NCBI GenBank assembly: GCA_025353725.1
Contig: JANXOF010000012.1
Span: forward strand, 62,001-126,000
Reading direction: 5' to 3'
DNA: 64,000 nucleotides
Source of the DNA: Polyangiaceae bacterium
GTDB lineage: Bacteria; Myxococcota_A; Polyangia; Polyangiales; Polyangiaceae
Position 1 is the stretch's first letter. The number at the start of each line of letters is the position of its first letter. The position numbers and the translations under genes were made by a program. Shown piece after piece: positions 26,437-35,893 of the stretch. The notes under the pieces are model-generated. The model saw only the letters and a program-made list of their open reading frames with translations, did not search any database and was not told the origin of the DNA.

Positions 26437-28014
26437 ATGTCTAGGGTTTCGGGCGCGACGGTCCCGCTTTTCTCCATCCGCTCGCGCGACGATTGGGGCA
26501 TCGGTCAGATCACGGACCTTCCCGCGTGTGCCGCGTGGCTGAAAGGTGCAGGCCAGAGCCTTCTTCAGGTACTGCCCGCGCATGAGCTTGCGGACGGTGA
26601 AACAAGTCCATATAGCGCTTTGTCCGCTTTCGCCCTCGACCCCATCTACATTTCGGTGTCGGCTATCGTTGACCTCGACGCCGCAGCGATAAGCGAACTT
26701 CTCGGCGCCGACGGTTGCGCCGACCTCGCGCGCGTACGTGCGGCAGAGCGTGTCGACTACGCGACCGTGCGTCGGCTAAAAGCGCGCGTGTTCGTCGCGG
26801 CCTTCCGCCGCTTTCGTGAACGGGAGCTCGAGGGCCGCACCGGACCGCGCGCGATAGATTTTTTCGCGTTTATCGAGCGTGAATCCGCATGGCTCACGGA
26901 CTACGCGCTCTACATGGCTCTTCGCGCGTCGCATGATGGTCATGGGTGGAGCACGTGGCCTGCGGCGGAACGCGACCGCCATCCGAGCCTCCTGAGAGTC
27001 GCAAAGGACGTCGCAAAGGACAGGTGCGACGATGGTGGCCTGGGCACCCGCGTTCTCGAGCACATGTATCTTCAGTGGACCGCGCATACGCAGTGGAAAG
27101 TCGCTCGGTCCGAGCTACGTTCGCTCGGAGTCGCCCTCATGGGAGACATGCCGTTTGTGGTCGGTAGCGAGAGCGCCGACGTGTGGTCGCACCAGGCTGA
27201 GTTTCGCACGGATGTCTCGCTCGGCGCACCCCCCGACGACTTTTCTAAAGATGGTCAAAGCTGGGGACTGCCTGTCTACAATTGGGAGGCCATGGACGCA
27301 GACAACCTGTCTTGGCTTAGACTCCGCGCGCGCCACGCGTCGGCGCTCTTTGACCGATTTCGGATTGACCACTTGGTGGGCTTTTTTCGTCAGTGGGTGA
27401 GGAGAGATGGCGAAGCGGGATACTTCGTTCCCGCGTCCGAAAGCGACCAGCGGGCGCGTGGCGAGAAAGTGCTCCGTGCGCTTCTCGACGCCGCCGGTCC
27501 AGGGACGGTCATCGGTGAGGACCTCGGTGTGATCCCGCCGTTCGTGCATGAGGCCATGACACGTCTCGGACTCCCCGGTTACAAGGTCCTTCCGTGGGAA
27601 AACGACGCGAACTTCATGCCTAGGGATCCACGCAGCTTTCCTGAGTTGTCCGTCGCGACGTGGAGTACGCACGACACGGCGCCCATTACGGCGTGGTGGA
27701 ATACCCTCGAGAGCTGGGAACGTGAGCGCCTCGCCGCCCTTGACCAGATCCCGCTCGACCTGCCCGAGCCATCGCGCGAGCTCGCGTTACTTAAGCTTCT
27801 GTTCTCGGCTCGTTCGGAGCTCACGCTCGTATTGGTCAATGAGTTGCTCGGGGATAAGACCCGTATCAACATGCCCGGCACAGTAAACGATCAAAACTGG
27901 ACATGGCGTTTGCCGCGCACGATCGAGGAACTCCGCGAGGACAACGATCTCGCAGCGCGATTCTCGAAGATTCGCGCGCTAGTAGCCGATGCGGGGCGCC
28001 TCTCAGCAACGTGA
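26437..28014 (+). CDS. malQ: 4-alpha-glucanotransferase
   Basis: GH77 enzyme that disproportionates malto-oligosaccharides. ATG 26437 gives MSRVSGATVPLFSIRSRDDWGIG; an upstream TTG would add 12 residues. Seen are LPAHELADGETSPYSALSAFALDP, RIDHLVGFFRQW with the catalytic Asp nucleophile, GEDLGVIPP with the acid/base Glu, and WSTHDTAPITAWW with the transition-state Asp. The enzyme has 525 residues, the usual size for the compact bacterial form. It is followed by glgX only 25 bases later on the same strand, so the two work together in glycogen or maltodextrin breakdown, malQ elongating short chains released by debranching. Confidence 0.96.
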   Translation: MSRVSGATVPLFSIRSRDDWGIGQITDLPACAAWLKGAGQSLLQVLPAHELADGETSPYSALSAFALDPIYISVSAIVDLDAAAISELLGADGCADLARVRAAERVDYATVRRLKARVFVAAFRRFRERELEGRTGPRAIDFFAFIERESAWLTDYALYMALRASHDGHGWSTWPAAERDRHPSLLRVAKDVAKDRCDDGGLGTRVLEHMYLQWTAHTQWKVARSELRSLGVALMGDMPFVVGSESADVWSHQAEFRTDVSLGAPPDDFSKDGQSWGLPVYNWEAMDADNLSWLRLRARHASALFDRFRIDHLVGFFRQWVRRDGEAGYFVPASESDQRARGEKVLRALLDAAGPGTVIGEDLGVIPPFVHEAMTRLGLPGYKVLPWENDANFMPRDPRSFPELSVATWSTHDTAPITAWWNTLESWERERLAALDQIPLDLPEPSRELALLKLLFSARSELTLVLVNELLGDKTRINMPGTVNDQNWTWRLPRTIEELREDNDLAARFSKIRALVADAGRLSAT

Positions 28015-28039
28015 GCTTTGCTCTGGTATAACCGTCGCC

Positions 28040-30244
28040 ATGCATGACGGCGCGCTCACTGCCAGACCGGGGCGACCTGCGCCACTCGGGGCTTCGTTCA
28101 ACGCTGAATCACCCCACGAAGGGGTCAACTTCGCCGTGTTCTCTCAGAATGCGACGGCGATGGAGGTCTGTCTTTTCGACGGGGCGGGCGTGGAGACGCG
28201 CATCGCGCTCAGAGACAGAAGCAACTATGTCTGGCACGGTTACGTTCCATCGTTGCGTGTTGGACAGCGCTACGGGTTCAGGGCGTCAGGGCGTTACGAT
28301 CCTGCGGAGGGGCAGCGCTTCAACGAGAACAAGCTGCTCGTCGATCCGTACGCGCTCGCACTCGAGGGTGAGGTTGACTACGCGTTTCCCCTTTTTGGCT
28401 ACGTCGGTGCGCCTTGGGACGGAGCCGTCGCGCTAACGCCCAAGAGCCTTCTCGACGATCGGGTCAAAGACCTTCGTGACAGCGCGCGCGGCGTACCCAA
28501 GGCCATCGTGACGGATACGGCGTTCGACTGGGAGGGAGATCTCCATCCCTGCGTACGTTGGGCGGATACGGTGCTTTACGAGGCTCACGTTAAGGGGGCG
28601 ACAATGCGCCATCCGGAAGTTCCGGAAGCCCTTCGCGGAACCTACCTTGGACTCGCCCATCCCAAGATGATCGAGCATCTCGTGCAACTGGGAGTCACGA
28701 CCGTGGAGCTCCTTCCGGTCCATGAAGCGATGAATGAGTGGGGCGTCTCCTCCCGCGGAATGGTGAACTATTGGGGTTACGCAACGCTTGCGTTCTTGGC
28801 GCCGAGTCAGCGTTTTAGTTCCGTGCAAGGTGCACAGGTGCGCGAATTTAAAGCGATGGTCAGGGCGCTGCATCGCGCGGGCATCGAAGTCGTCTTGGAT
28901 GTCGTTTATAACCATACAGGGGAAGGCGACCAATTCGGGCCGACCGTTAGCCTGCGCGGCCTCGACAATCCTACTTACTACCGACTCAATGCCGCTCACC
29001 GGGAACTGTATGACGACTTCACTGGCTGCGGAAACAGCCTGAATATGCTGCACTCCCAGTCCCTCAAGCTTGTGATGGACAGCCTGCGGTACTGGGTTAC
29101 TGAAATGCACGTCGACGGCTTTCGTTTTGACTTGGCGTCAACCCTCGCGCGAGAGTCAGGCGCGGTCGACAAGCTGAGCGCGTTCTTCGACATTATTCAC
29201 CAGGACCCCGTCCTCTCGAATGTAAAACTCATTGCTGAACCCTGGGATCTCGGCGATGGGGGGTACCAAGTGGGCAACTTCCCGGTTCTTTGGACCGAAT
29301 GGAACGGCCGATATCGAGATACTGTTCGCCAGTTCTGGATGGGAAAAAAAGAAGCCATTGCCGATCTCGGTTATCGGCTCACGGGGTCGAGCGACCTCTA
29401 TGAAGACGATGGACGACATCCTCACGCCAGTATCAACTTCATCACGGCGCATGATGGGTTCACACTCCGTGATCTCGTGTCGTACGAAACGAAGCGGAAC
29501 GACGCGAATGGCGAGCAAAATCGCGACGGTAACGACCACAATATGGCGTGGAATTCCGGCGTCGAAGGCGAAACAATCGATGCGAACGTTGTCGAACTTC
29601 GATTGCGCCGACAACGTAACTTCCTCGTCGTGCTCGCACTTTCGCAGGGTGTACCCATGCTCACCGCTGGCGACGAGATGGGTAAAACACAAGACGGAAA
29701 CAATAACGCATTCGCGCAAGACAACGAGATCTCGTGGCTCGACTGGGAGCTTGATGAAAACCGAGAGTCGCTTCGTGACTTCGCTCGCTCGCTCTTCGCT
29801 TTCCGCCGGCGTCATCCCGTCTTCCGTCGTCCAGGATTTTTCAAGGGAGAGCGGGTAGGAGAGAGCGCACACAAGGATGTCGCGTGGTTTCACCCGACAG
29901 CTCGTGAAATGGAGCCGGATGATTGGCAAAATCCTTCGCGGTGCGCCATCGGCATGATGGTGGCTGGGGACGCGCTCGATTGGCGCGACGCGTTGGGCGA
30001 GCCGGTCGTCGATGACTCCTTCCTGCTGTTGCTCAATGGCTCGCGCGAAAAGGTTGATTTCACGATCCCTTCCCGTGAGTGGGGAGCTCGCTGGGCGCTT
30101 AGAATCGACACCCGTGAGGCTCGGATGCTGCGTGGCCCGGAATACGAAGCCAACGCGATCGTGAGTCTCGATTCCAACACGATGGTCGTACTGAAACGTG
30201 TCTTTCATGAGCGCGGGTCGTGGCGGCCGTCCGCTCACTTCTAG
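28040..30244 (+). CDS. glgX: Glycogen debranching enzyme
   Basis: GH13 isoamylase-type enzyme hydrolysing alpha-1,6 branches. The start chosen is ATG 28040 (MHDGALTARPGRPAPLGASF), as the upstream extension overlaps malQ. An N-terminal CBM48 domain (EGVNFAVFSQNATAMEVCLFD) precedes the catalytic barrel. Catalytic residues are DGFRFDLAS (nucleophile Asp), LIAEPWDLG (acid Glu) and FITAHDGFTL (Asp). The GlgX signatures PTYYRL and the insertion after the barrel are present. The length of 734 residues is typical. It follows malQ closely, most likely one operon. It converges with a metalloprotease gene 27 bases away. Confidence 0.96.
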   Translation: MHDGALTARPGRPAPLGASFNAESPHEGVNFAVFSQNATAMEVCLFDGAGVETRIALRDRSNYVWHGYVPSLRVGQRYGFRASGRYDPAEGQRFNENKLLVDPYALALEGEVDYAFPLFGYVGAPWDGAVALTPKSLLDDRVKDLRDSARGVPKAIVTDTAFDWEGDLHPCVRWADTVLYEAHVKGATMRHPEVPEALRGTYLGLAHPKMIEHLVQLGVTTVELLPVHEAMNEWGVSSRGMVNYWGYATLAFLAPSQRFSSVQGAQVREFKAMVRALHRAGIEVVLDVVYNHTGEGDQFGPTVSLRGLDNPTYYRLNAAHRELYDDFTGCGNSLNMLHSQSLKLVMDSLRYWVTEMHVDGFRFDLASTLARESGAVDKLSAFFDIIHQDPVLSNVKLIAEPWDLGDGGYQVGNFPVLWTEWNGRYRDTVRQFWMGKKEAIADLGYRLTGSSDLYEDDGRHPHASINFITAHDGFTLRDLVSYETKRNDANGEQNRDGNDHNMAWNSGVEGETIDANVVELRLRRQRNFLVVLALSQGVPMLTAGDEMGKTQDGNNNAFAQDNEISWLDWELDENRESLRDFARSLFAFRRRHPVFRRPGFFKGERVGESAHKDVAWFHPTAREMEPDDWQNPSRCAIGMMVAGDALDWRDALGEPVVDDSFLLLLNGSREKVDFTIPSREWGARWALRIDTREARMLRGPEYEANAIVSLDSNTMVVLKRVFHERGSWRPSAHF

Positions 30245-30271
30245 AGGTCTTACGACCTGTGCCGCAGGAAC

Positions 30272-31600
30272 TCACTCTGCGAGGGTGATGACGCGTACCT
30301 TTGCGTAAGTGAGTGCGGAATCGGCCATGCCCAATCGCTGCGTGAGCGGCGCGAGCGCGCTCGGAAGGCGAGCGAAGGAGACGTTGACGGTGTCTCCAGT
30401 CTTTGGGGAAAACTCTTCCCCGACGTCTTGACGAACGGAGCCGACTGTCCCTCCCCAGGCCACGCCCTCCCCCACGTTGGGGCACAAGGCCGCTCGGCAT
30501 GCCACGGTGGCAAGAGTAAAGTGAGTCTTGACGAAGCCTCCCTCGAAGGCGCTAAACGTGGACGTTACCGAGGCTCGAGCGTGACCCGGAGCGAGCGTGG
30601 TTGCGCGTGCCACGTTTCCTTGTTGCTTTGAAATGCGTGGAAACATGGCGTAACTCGCGAGAGAAGCGACGGCAACGAACGCGAAACGCGCGTGCCGCGA
30701 TGTGCGGCCACGAAAAATTAGAAAAAAGAGAAACCCAAAAATCGTCACCGAGGCAAGCTGCGAAACAGCTGAAGATGGCTTACGTGGCGCAAGGGTCGCG
30801 TTGCCACACCCGCCACCTACCGCTTCGAGTTTGGTCGAATAGAGCTCCGCGAGCCCGGCAATGTCGTCTGAGGCGGGCGCCCTTAGTGTCGTGTCGTTTG
30901 GCGATGAGTAGCGGTACATTAGCGCGTCTTTTCGGTCTAATTCGTCGTTCATGCCGAGCGAATGGCCTAGCTCGTGCGCGACGACATGGTGCAAGTCGTA
31001 GACGGCGCTGGAGGACTTCGAGGGTTCGTCATGCGTCACGCCGTCGGTAATGGCGATGGCCGACGACGGAGTGTCTTGTGCCTCCACTGCCCCTCCATTG
31101 GAGAGGACAGCGAAGGCGTACGCGCCGTTGACGATGATGTCGGCATCGAGGATGCGGCCTGAGTTGTTGTCGTAAGTGAGTACGGTGATCGCCAGCGCTC
31201 GCCCTGCGGGGGCGTAGCCGCCCGGCATGAAAAATACGCCGTTCTTCTGATCAAAGGCGGGTACTTGGGGGGGGTCGGCGACCTCTGCGGCTACGTGGCC
31301 ACGAAGTTCAGGCGCACCCACCGTGCCGCTCCAGCTTCGCATCGAGGCCGTGGTGGCCTCGACGGCGTCGGCCACATTCGCGCGTACCGACGGGTCGAAC
31401 GTAAAGCTTACGCTGGGTTCATCCCAATGAACGAGGTGGCCTTTTACCGTTCTCTTCACCACGTACGCGTTCGCGTCTCTCGGGTCGATGCTGAGAGTGA
31501 AGAGGCTCGCCGCGGTTAGCGCAAGGACCTGAAGGAGCGCTTGAAGTCCTCTCCGTGCAGCCCACTCGCGAATTCGGACCGACGCGACGAGGAAAGCCAC
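30272..31600 (-). CDS. Matrixin-type zinc metalloprotease with membrane segments
   Basis: 442 residues from a GTG at 31600. A hydrophobic N-terminal segment (LLQVLALTAASLFTLSI) is a signal peptide or anchor. The metallopeptidase domain has the zinc site HHVVAHELGHSLGMNDE and the Met-turn ALMYRYSS. The third ligand after HxxxHxxGxx is Asp rather than His in M10 order, as in some myxobacterial matrixins. After the catalytic part a hydrophobic pair follows (ASVTIFGFLFFLIFRG, RFAFVAVASLASYAMF), then ~120 residues with a periplasmic-looking strand-rich region. It is likely a membrane-bound protease of the envelope; substrate unknown. Confidence 0.85.
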   Translation of the reverse strand: MAFLVASVRIREWAARRGLQALLQVLALTAASLFTLSIDPRDANAYVVKRTVKGHLVHWDEPSVSFTFDPSVRANVADAVEATTASMRSWSGTVGAPELRGHVAAEVADPPQVPAFDQKNGVFFMPGGYAPAGRALAITVLTYDNNSGRILDADIIVNGAYAFAVLSNGGAVEAQDTPSSAIAITDGVTHDEPSKSSSAVYDLHHVVAHELGHSLGMNDELDRKDALMYRYSSPNDTTLRAPASDDIAGLAELYSTKLEAVGGGCGNATLAPRKPSSAVSQLASVTIFGFLFFLIFRGRTSRHARFAFVAVASLASYAMFPRISKQQGNVARATTLAPGHARASVTSTFSAFEGGFVKTHFTLATVACRAALCPNVGEGVAWGGTVGSVRQDVGEEFSPKTGDTVNVSFARLPSALAPLTQRLGMADSALTYAKVRVITLAE

Positions 31601-31887
31601 TCCATCTTTTTACGATGGCTTGATTAGCCTAATTACCTAATTACATCGCGTGAGTAAAAATGAGTATCAGGCTGTCACGCGCGCACCGCAGTCGACTCCG
31701 AGTCCACCACGACCGCCGCACTTGGGCGAGAACTCCGTCCGTGTGAGTCGCAATAGCGTCTCAAGCGGTACGGAGACATTCCTCGTCGTCCTACGATTCA
31801 AAGCCAACACGTTTGTTGCCTACGTTTGACGGGTCGTACCTCCGACCTGGGTAGCTCCGATGTCGTGTCTCTAGCGGCGGCTCGACA
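31601..31887. other. Intergenic region between matrixin and FAH-family genes
   Basis: 287 bases between two minus-strand genes. The part near 31614-31645 is AT-rich with a short direct repeat, aattacctaattac (31630-31643). It lies just upstream of the matrixin gene, so a promoter there is likely. An open frame on the plus strand near 31659 would encode only about 28 Arg-rich residues and is not convincing. I see no RNA gene or clear terminator. Confidence 0.35.
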
Positions 31888-32967
31888 CTAGCCTGCCACG
31901 ACGTGGTTCTCGAGGCGACCTAGTGCGTCGATCTCGAGGGCCATGGTGTCGCCGGGCTTCAGCCACTGATCGTTCGTGACTTTCGAACCGTTGAGTTCGA
32001 GGAAACACCCGGTGCCGCAAGTTCCTGACCCGATGACATCGCCCGGGTACAGAGTGACGCCGTAACTAGCTCGCTCGAGGATCTGCGCGAATGTCCACGT
32101 CATGTCTCGTACATTGCCCGACGAAACTTGCACGCCGTTGACGAACGCGCGCATCCCCATGTCGAAGACATTGCCGTTCAGCGTTTTGCTCGTGCAGTCG
32201 GTGAGTTCGTCCATCGTGACCAGATAGGGCCCAAGAGCTGTCGCGAAATCCTTTCCTTTTGCTGGCCCAAGTGACATGAGCATCTCTTTCATTTGAAGAG
32301 TTCGCGCTGAAAAATCGTTCATAATCGTCATACCGAAGATTACGGCGTCGGCGTTTTGAGCGGTGAGATCGCGCGATTCTTGGCCAATAACGATCGCTGC
32401 TTCGAGTTCGAAGTCGAGCTTGTCGAGCTGCCTTGGGCGAACGTGTAGCGGGCCTGGACCTATGACGGCTTGGTGGTTGGTAAAGTAGAAAACTGGGAAT
32501 TCATCGAACTCCGGAATCATCGCCAACCCCCGGTTGCGGCGTGCCGTTTCGACGTGTTGGCGAAATGCGTAGCCGTCGCGCATCGAGGGCGGCCGTGGCA
32601 CGGGCGCGAGGAGCGTCACTTCGCTCGCTAACAGAGTGAGGGGGCCCGAGTCCATCTTCGTCGGCAAATGGCCGCCGCTGTGCGCCGAGAGCGCCTCTAC
32701 CGCGAGTGGGCGTGCATCACCTGAGTGCTCGATGAATCCGAGCACTGTCTTGCCAAACCCTTCTGTGAGGTCCTGCGCTAGCTGCGCGCCGCCAGCGCGG
32801 TGACGCTCGACCCAAGAAAGCGCCCGCGCGAGGTCGAGGACTTGGGCGGAACCTGGGTCTTCGCCTTTCGAAGTGACCAGCAAGCCTGCGCGTGCCGTCG
32901 GCGCGCTGTTTGCGTTGTTTGCGTTGAGCGAGCCGTGGTGTCCGGTAGTGTAGGTCACGAGCTTCAT
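31888..32967 (-). CDS. Fumarylacetoacetate hydrolase family protein
   Basis: 359 residues from ATG 32967 with the FAH metal-site region DFELEAAIVIGQESRD, followed by IFGMTIMNDFSARTLQ and DVIGSGTCGTGCFLEL. Members hydrolyse or decarboxylate beta-diketone or oxo-acid substrates using a divalent metal bound by acidic residues. The pattern resembles fumarylacetoacetase (tyrosine degradation), and the N-terminal ~110 residues match its N-domain better than the short FahD type. The exact substrate is not clear. No hmgA or maiA gene is adjacent; the next gene on this strand is 287 bases downstream. Confidence 0.87.
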   Translation of the reverse strand: MKLVTYTTGHHGSLNANNANSAPTARAGLLVTSKGEDPGSAQVLDLARALSWVERHRAGGAQLAQDLTEGFGKTVLGFIEHSGDARPLAVEALSAHSGGHLPTKMDSGPLTLLASEVTLLAPVPRPPSMRDGYAFRQHVETARRNRGLAMIPEFDEFPVFYFTNHQAVIGPGPLHVRPRQLDKLDFELEAAIVIGQESRDLTAQNADAVIFGMTIMNDFSARTLQMKEMLMSLGPAKGKDFATALGPYLVTMDELTDCTSKTLNGNVFDMGMRAFVNGVQVSSGNVRDMTWTFAQILERASYGVTLYPGDVIGSGTCGTGCFLELNGSKVTNDQWLKPGDTMALEIDALGRLENHVVAG

Positions 32968-33040
32968 GGGAGCCGGCTTACCACATGTCGTGAGCGATTC
33001 GAGCTACTCCCAAACCGTGGTGACGAGGTAGGCTCTCCTT

Positions 33041-33517
33041 GTGCTTCTCTCCTGGCTACCAAAGGCTGCCTTCGGGATCCTCCATGAGGCGACGCGTCAT
33101 ATTCTCAAACGACCTGTCGTTGGTATTTCAGCCGTGGCTCGAACACGCGACGGTCAACTAGTTCTCATTCGTAGGGGTGACACGGGTACGTGGGGACTGC
33201 CCGGCGGGACGGTCGAATGGGGTGAGACGCTTCGCGTCGCGCTCGACCGTGAGCTCGAGGAAGAGGCCGGAGTCGTGAATCCGGAGTTCGTACGAGTTCT
33301 AGGCGCGTGGTCTGAGCCCTCACGTGACATGCGGTTTCATGCCGTGACGATAGGGGTCGAGTGCATTGTGGCTCCTCCCGTGAAGGCGCCTCTGAATCGA
33401 CTGGAGATACGCGACGTGCGGCTCTTCGCAAGAGAGGCCATGCCGCAGACGCTAGCCTTCGGTCACCAAGATATCGTCGCGGCGATGCTTGATCCGTCGA
33501 GGACCGTTTTGGAATAG
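33041..33517 (+). CDS. Nudix hydrolase
   Basis: 158 residues from GTG 33041. The Nudix box is complete: GGTVEWGETLRVALDRELEE and the next residues E-A-G-V fit G-x5-E-x7-R-E-U-x-E-E-x-G-U. These enzymes cleave nucleoside diphosphates linked to another group; the substrate is not predictable from this sequence. The N-terminus (LPKAAFGILHEATRHI) is a short helix. A quinone oxidoreductase gene begins 45 bases later on the same strand, so the two may be co-transcribed. The gap holds the perfect palindrome ccctgcaggg (33526-33535). Confidence 0.9.
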   Translation: MLLSWLPKAAFGILHEATRHILKRPVVGISAVARTRDGQLVLIRRGDTGTWGLPGGTVEWGETLRVALDRELEEEAGVVNPEFVRVLGAWSEPSRDMRFHAVTIGVECIVAPPVKAPLNRLEIRDVRLFAREAMPQTLAFGHQDIVAAMLDPSRTVLE

Positions 33518-33562
33518 ACTTTTGCCCCTGCAGGGTAAAATTAAGGTTTGATCGAGGTCCCC

Positions 33563-34528
33563 ATGAAGGCTCTCGTCTTTGAACGTTTTGGCGGCCCCGA
33601 AGTCTTGGCCTACGTTGATGTACCTGACCCACCTGAGGAGACGGGACACGTCGTTGTCCGAACCGCAGCTATTGGGCTCAACTTTGCGGATGTCTATCGG
33701 CGAAATGGCGTTTACCATCTCGCTGGCGCGCCACCGTATATCCTTGGTTACGAGGCTGCCGGCACCATCGAGTCTGTCGGTCCCGGGTGTGAGAACCACC
33801 AGCCCGGCGACCGCGTAGCTTTCGCAGATAGCCCCTTTGCCAATGCCGAACGAGTCTCGGTTGCTGTCGGTAAGCTCATTCCGCTCCCCGCGGATATCTC
33901 GTTTGAGACGGCGGCTGCGACGCTTCTTCAAGGACTTACGGCTCACTATCTGGTCACCGATAGCTATGCCCTTCGAGCAGGCGAGAGCGTGTTGGTTCAC
34001 GCCGCCGCTGGGGGCGTCGGGTTGCTCCTCGTTCAAGTTGCACGTTCGCTTGGCGCTCGCGTCCTCGCGCTTACCTCTTCCGAAATAAAGGGAGCAGTGG
34101 CCGTGCGCGCGGGGGCCGAGTGCGCCCTTCGGTATGACGACGACTGGGTGGCTGCGGCTCGCGCCTTCGGCAAAAGCGGCGGTGTCGATGTCGCGTACGA
34201 CTCGGTGGGCTCGACGCTAGACAGCAGCCTTCAGGCCATCCGAACGGGGGGCCATGTCGTCTTCTTCGGGATGGCTGGCGGAGACCCCAAAGCCGTCGAC
34301 CCTCGCGTTTTGATGGACGGGTCGAAGACGCTCTCGGGAGGAGGTCTCTGGAATGTTTTGACTTCGCCGACCGAGCGCGAAAGGCGTGCCAAAGTCGTAT
34401 TCGCGTGGCTTCGCGACGGCAGCGTGAGGGTCGAAGTTGGTGCGCGTTTTCCGCTTTACGAAGGCCAGAAAGCACATCATCTTATCGAAAGTCGTAAGAG
34501 CGTTGGAAAAATTCTTTTGATTCCCTAA
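33563..34528 (+). CDS. NADPH:quinone oxidoreductase-like, zinc-independent MDR family
   Basis: 321 residues from ATG 33563 (MKALVFERFGGPEVLAYVDV). It has the MDR pattern: an N-terminal GroES-like domain (GLNFADVYRRNGVY, AAGTIESVG), then a Rossmann domain with AAAGGVGLLLVQVARSLGARV for NADP(H). Catalytic zinc-binding Cys/His residues are absent, as in the quinone oxidoreductase/zeta-crystallin branch. The enzyme reduces quinones or unsaturated carbonyls. It lies downstream of the Nudix gene in the same orientation. The specific substrate is unresolved. Confidence 0.92.
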   Translation: MKALVFERFGGPEVLAYVDVPDPPEETGHVVVRTAAIGLNFADVYRRNGVYHLAGAPPYILGYEAAGTIESVGPGCENHQPGDRVAFADSPFANAERVSVAVGKLIPLPADISFETAAATLLQGLTAHYLVTDSYALRAGESVLVHAAAGGVGLLLVQVARSLGARVLALTSSEIKGAVAVRAGAECALRYDDDWVAAARAFGKSGGVDVAYDSVGSTLDSSLQAIRTGGHVVFFGMAGGDPKAVDPRVLMDGSKTLSGGGLWNVLTSPTERERRAKVVFAWLRDGSVRVEVGARFPLYEGQKAHHLIESRKSVGKILLIP

Positions 34529-34603
34529 AGGGGCTGCGGAGTCGCATCGGCAATCGGCTTGTCCGGCGCAAGGAATTAGATAAATTGGATCAGTGGGATT
34601 TAA

Positions 34604-35893
34604 TCAGTCATCACCAAACGCGATACCGTCCGGGTAAACTTGAACTCTCCATGAGGCAAGAATACGTAGAGTGTTCGTGTCGAGCTGCAGCACTGTGCCT
34701 GGGTTGCGGTGGTCACCTTCGCAAACGACGTAAGCTCGTTCGTCTTTCGATACTCGAATAGCGTGTGGAAGGGTGCACTGCTCCGCTGGAAAGGATACTC
34801 GGCGTTCGATTTTGGCTATGCGCAGGTTTACGCGGGCAACGCCGTCCGGCGCTTGCATGGGCACGAGTATCGTTTCGTTATCGACAAACGCTGGCATAAA
34901 CGCTTTCGCAGAGAGGGATATGGCTTTCTCGGGAATAAACCTCTTGGACTCCCGGTCGAAGACGCGCAAATCTTGGCCTTCCAGGTCCGCGAGGAGCACG
35001 ACGCGCTCGTCCGGCGAGAGGGTTGCTGAGTACGGACCAAAACGCGGGACACCGGGTACTCCTTGTGTCGGACCGAGCGGGATTCGCGACGTCGCAAAGC
35101 CGTCGCTCTGAAGATCCACGACGGCGAGCTCGTCGGACCCGTAGCACGCCACGTAGGCGATCCTGTCGTCGGCCGTTACGGTGACGCCGTGGGGGGCGAC
35201 GCAGATGGGCCGAGACCCGAGCTTGCGCATGGTGTTCGCGTCGAACACGGCGAGATGCGCGAACATGGTCGAAGGGCTTGCAAGGCCGCGCGCCGCGACG
35301 TCCATAGCGCGCTTTATGTCGAAGTGAGTGACGAGTACGCGTTGCTTGTCGTGGGTGAGAATGACGTCGCCAGGGTTCTCGTCAACGTCACGGACTTCAC
35401 GCGCGGCAAGGGTGTCGAGGTCGAGTCGGACAAGCTTTCCCAGTGCCGATCCGTTGCCGTGGCTCGCATGGGGGTCCCCCGAGCGACGCTTTGCGTCGCG
35501 CGCTGGAAAAGCAAGCGCGACGAAGACATGTCGCGACGCCGCGTCAATGGCTAGATGATGCGGGGCCTCGTGCGCTTCGGGGTCGAGGTCCACTGGAACG
35601 CTCACGACGGCGTCACCGTCCCGATCGATGACGCTTACAGAATCGGAGCCGTTATTCGTTACATAGGCCGCACGCGCGGTGGGTAGAGTAACGCGCATAC
35701 CCGGAGTGATCGAAACCCGCGTATCTGGATTCGAGGAGTGTGGAGAAGGTTTTTTGGAACACCCGACACATCCCGCCGCGTGAAACGCGACGGCGACCTG
35801 CAAGCACGCCACAACCACTGAAACGAAAGCGTTTTGAAGCGTGCAAAACCGCCCAATGACGGCTTTTCGCGATCCGTTTGCTATTGCCTTCAT
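34604..35893 (-). CDS. Secreted beta-propeller protein, YVTN/YNCE-like
   Basis: 429 residues from ATG 35893. A long basic N-region precedes a hydrophobic core ending near HAAGCVGCSKKP, so it may be a lipoprotein or a cleaved secretory protein. The rest consists of repeating ~40-residue blades typified by AAYVTNNGSDSVSVIDRDGD, IAYVACYGSDELAVVDL, and VVLLADLEGQDLRVFDRE, as in seven-bladed YVTN propellers. Such proteins bind ligands or assist redox and surface functions, but no catalytic residues stand out. A gene-poor stretch lies upstream of the start. Confidence 0.78.
   Translation of the reverse strand: MKAIANGSRKAVIGRFCTLQNAFVSVVVACLQVAVAFHAAGCVGCSKKPSPHSSNPDTRVSITPGMRVTLPTARAAYVTNNGSDSVSVIDRDGDAVVSVPVDLDPEAHEAPHHLAIDAASRHVFVALAFPARDAKRRSGDPHASHGNGSALGKLVRLDLDTLAAREVRDVDENPGDVILTHDKQRVLVTHFDIKRAMDVAARGLASPSTMFAHLAVFDANTMRKLGSRPICVAPHGVTVTADDRIAYVACYGSDELAVVDLQSDGFATSRIPLGPTQGVPGVPRFGPYSATLSPDERVVLLADLEGQDLRVFDRESKRFIPEKAISLSAKAFMPAFVDNETILVPMQAPDGVARVNLRIAKIERRVSFPAEQCTLPHAIRVSKDERAYVVCEGDHRNPGTVLQLDTNTLRILASWRVQVYPDGIAFGDD

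Noticed and set aside
29156-30238. Long open frame opposite glgX (360 codons)
   Set aside because: It mirrors the GlgX codons on the other strand and shows no known domain.
31659-31745. Possible 28-codon frame in the matrixin-FAH gap
   Set aside because: Too short and too Arg-rich to trust without conservation.
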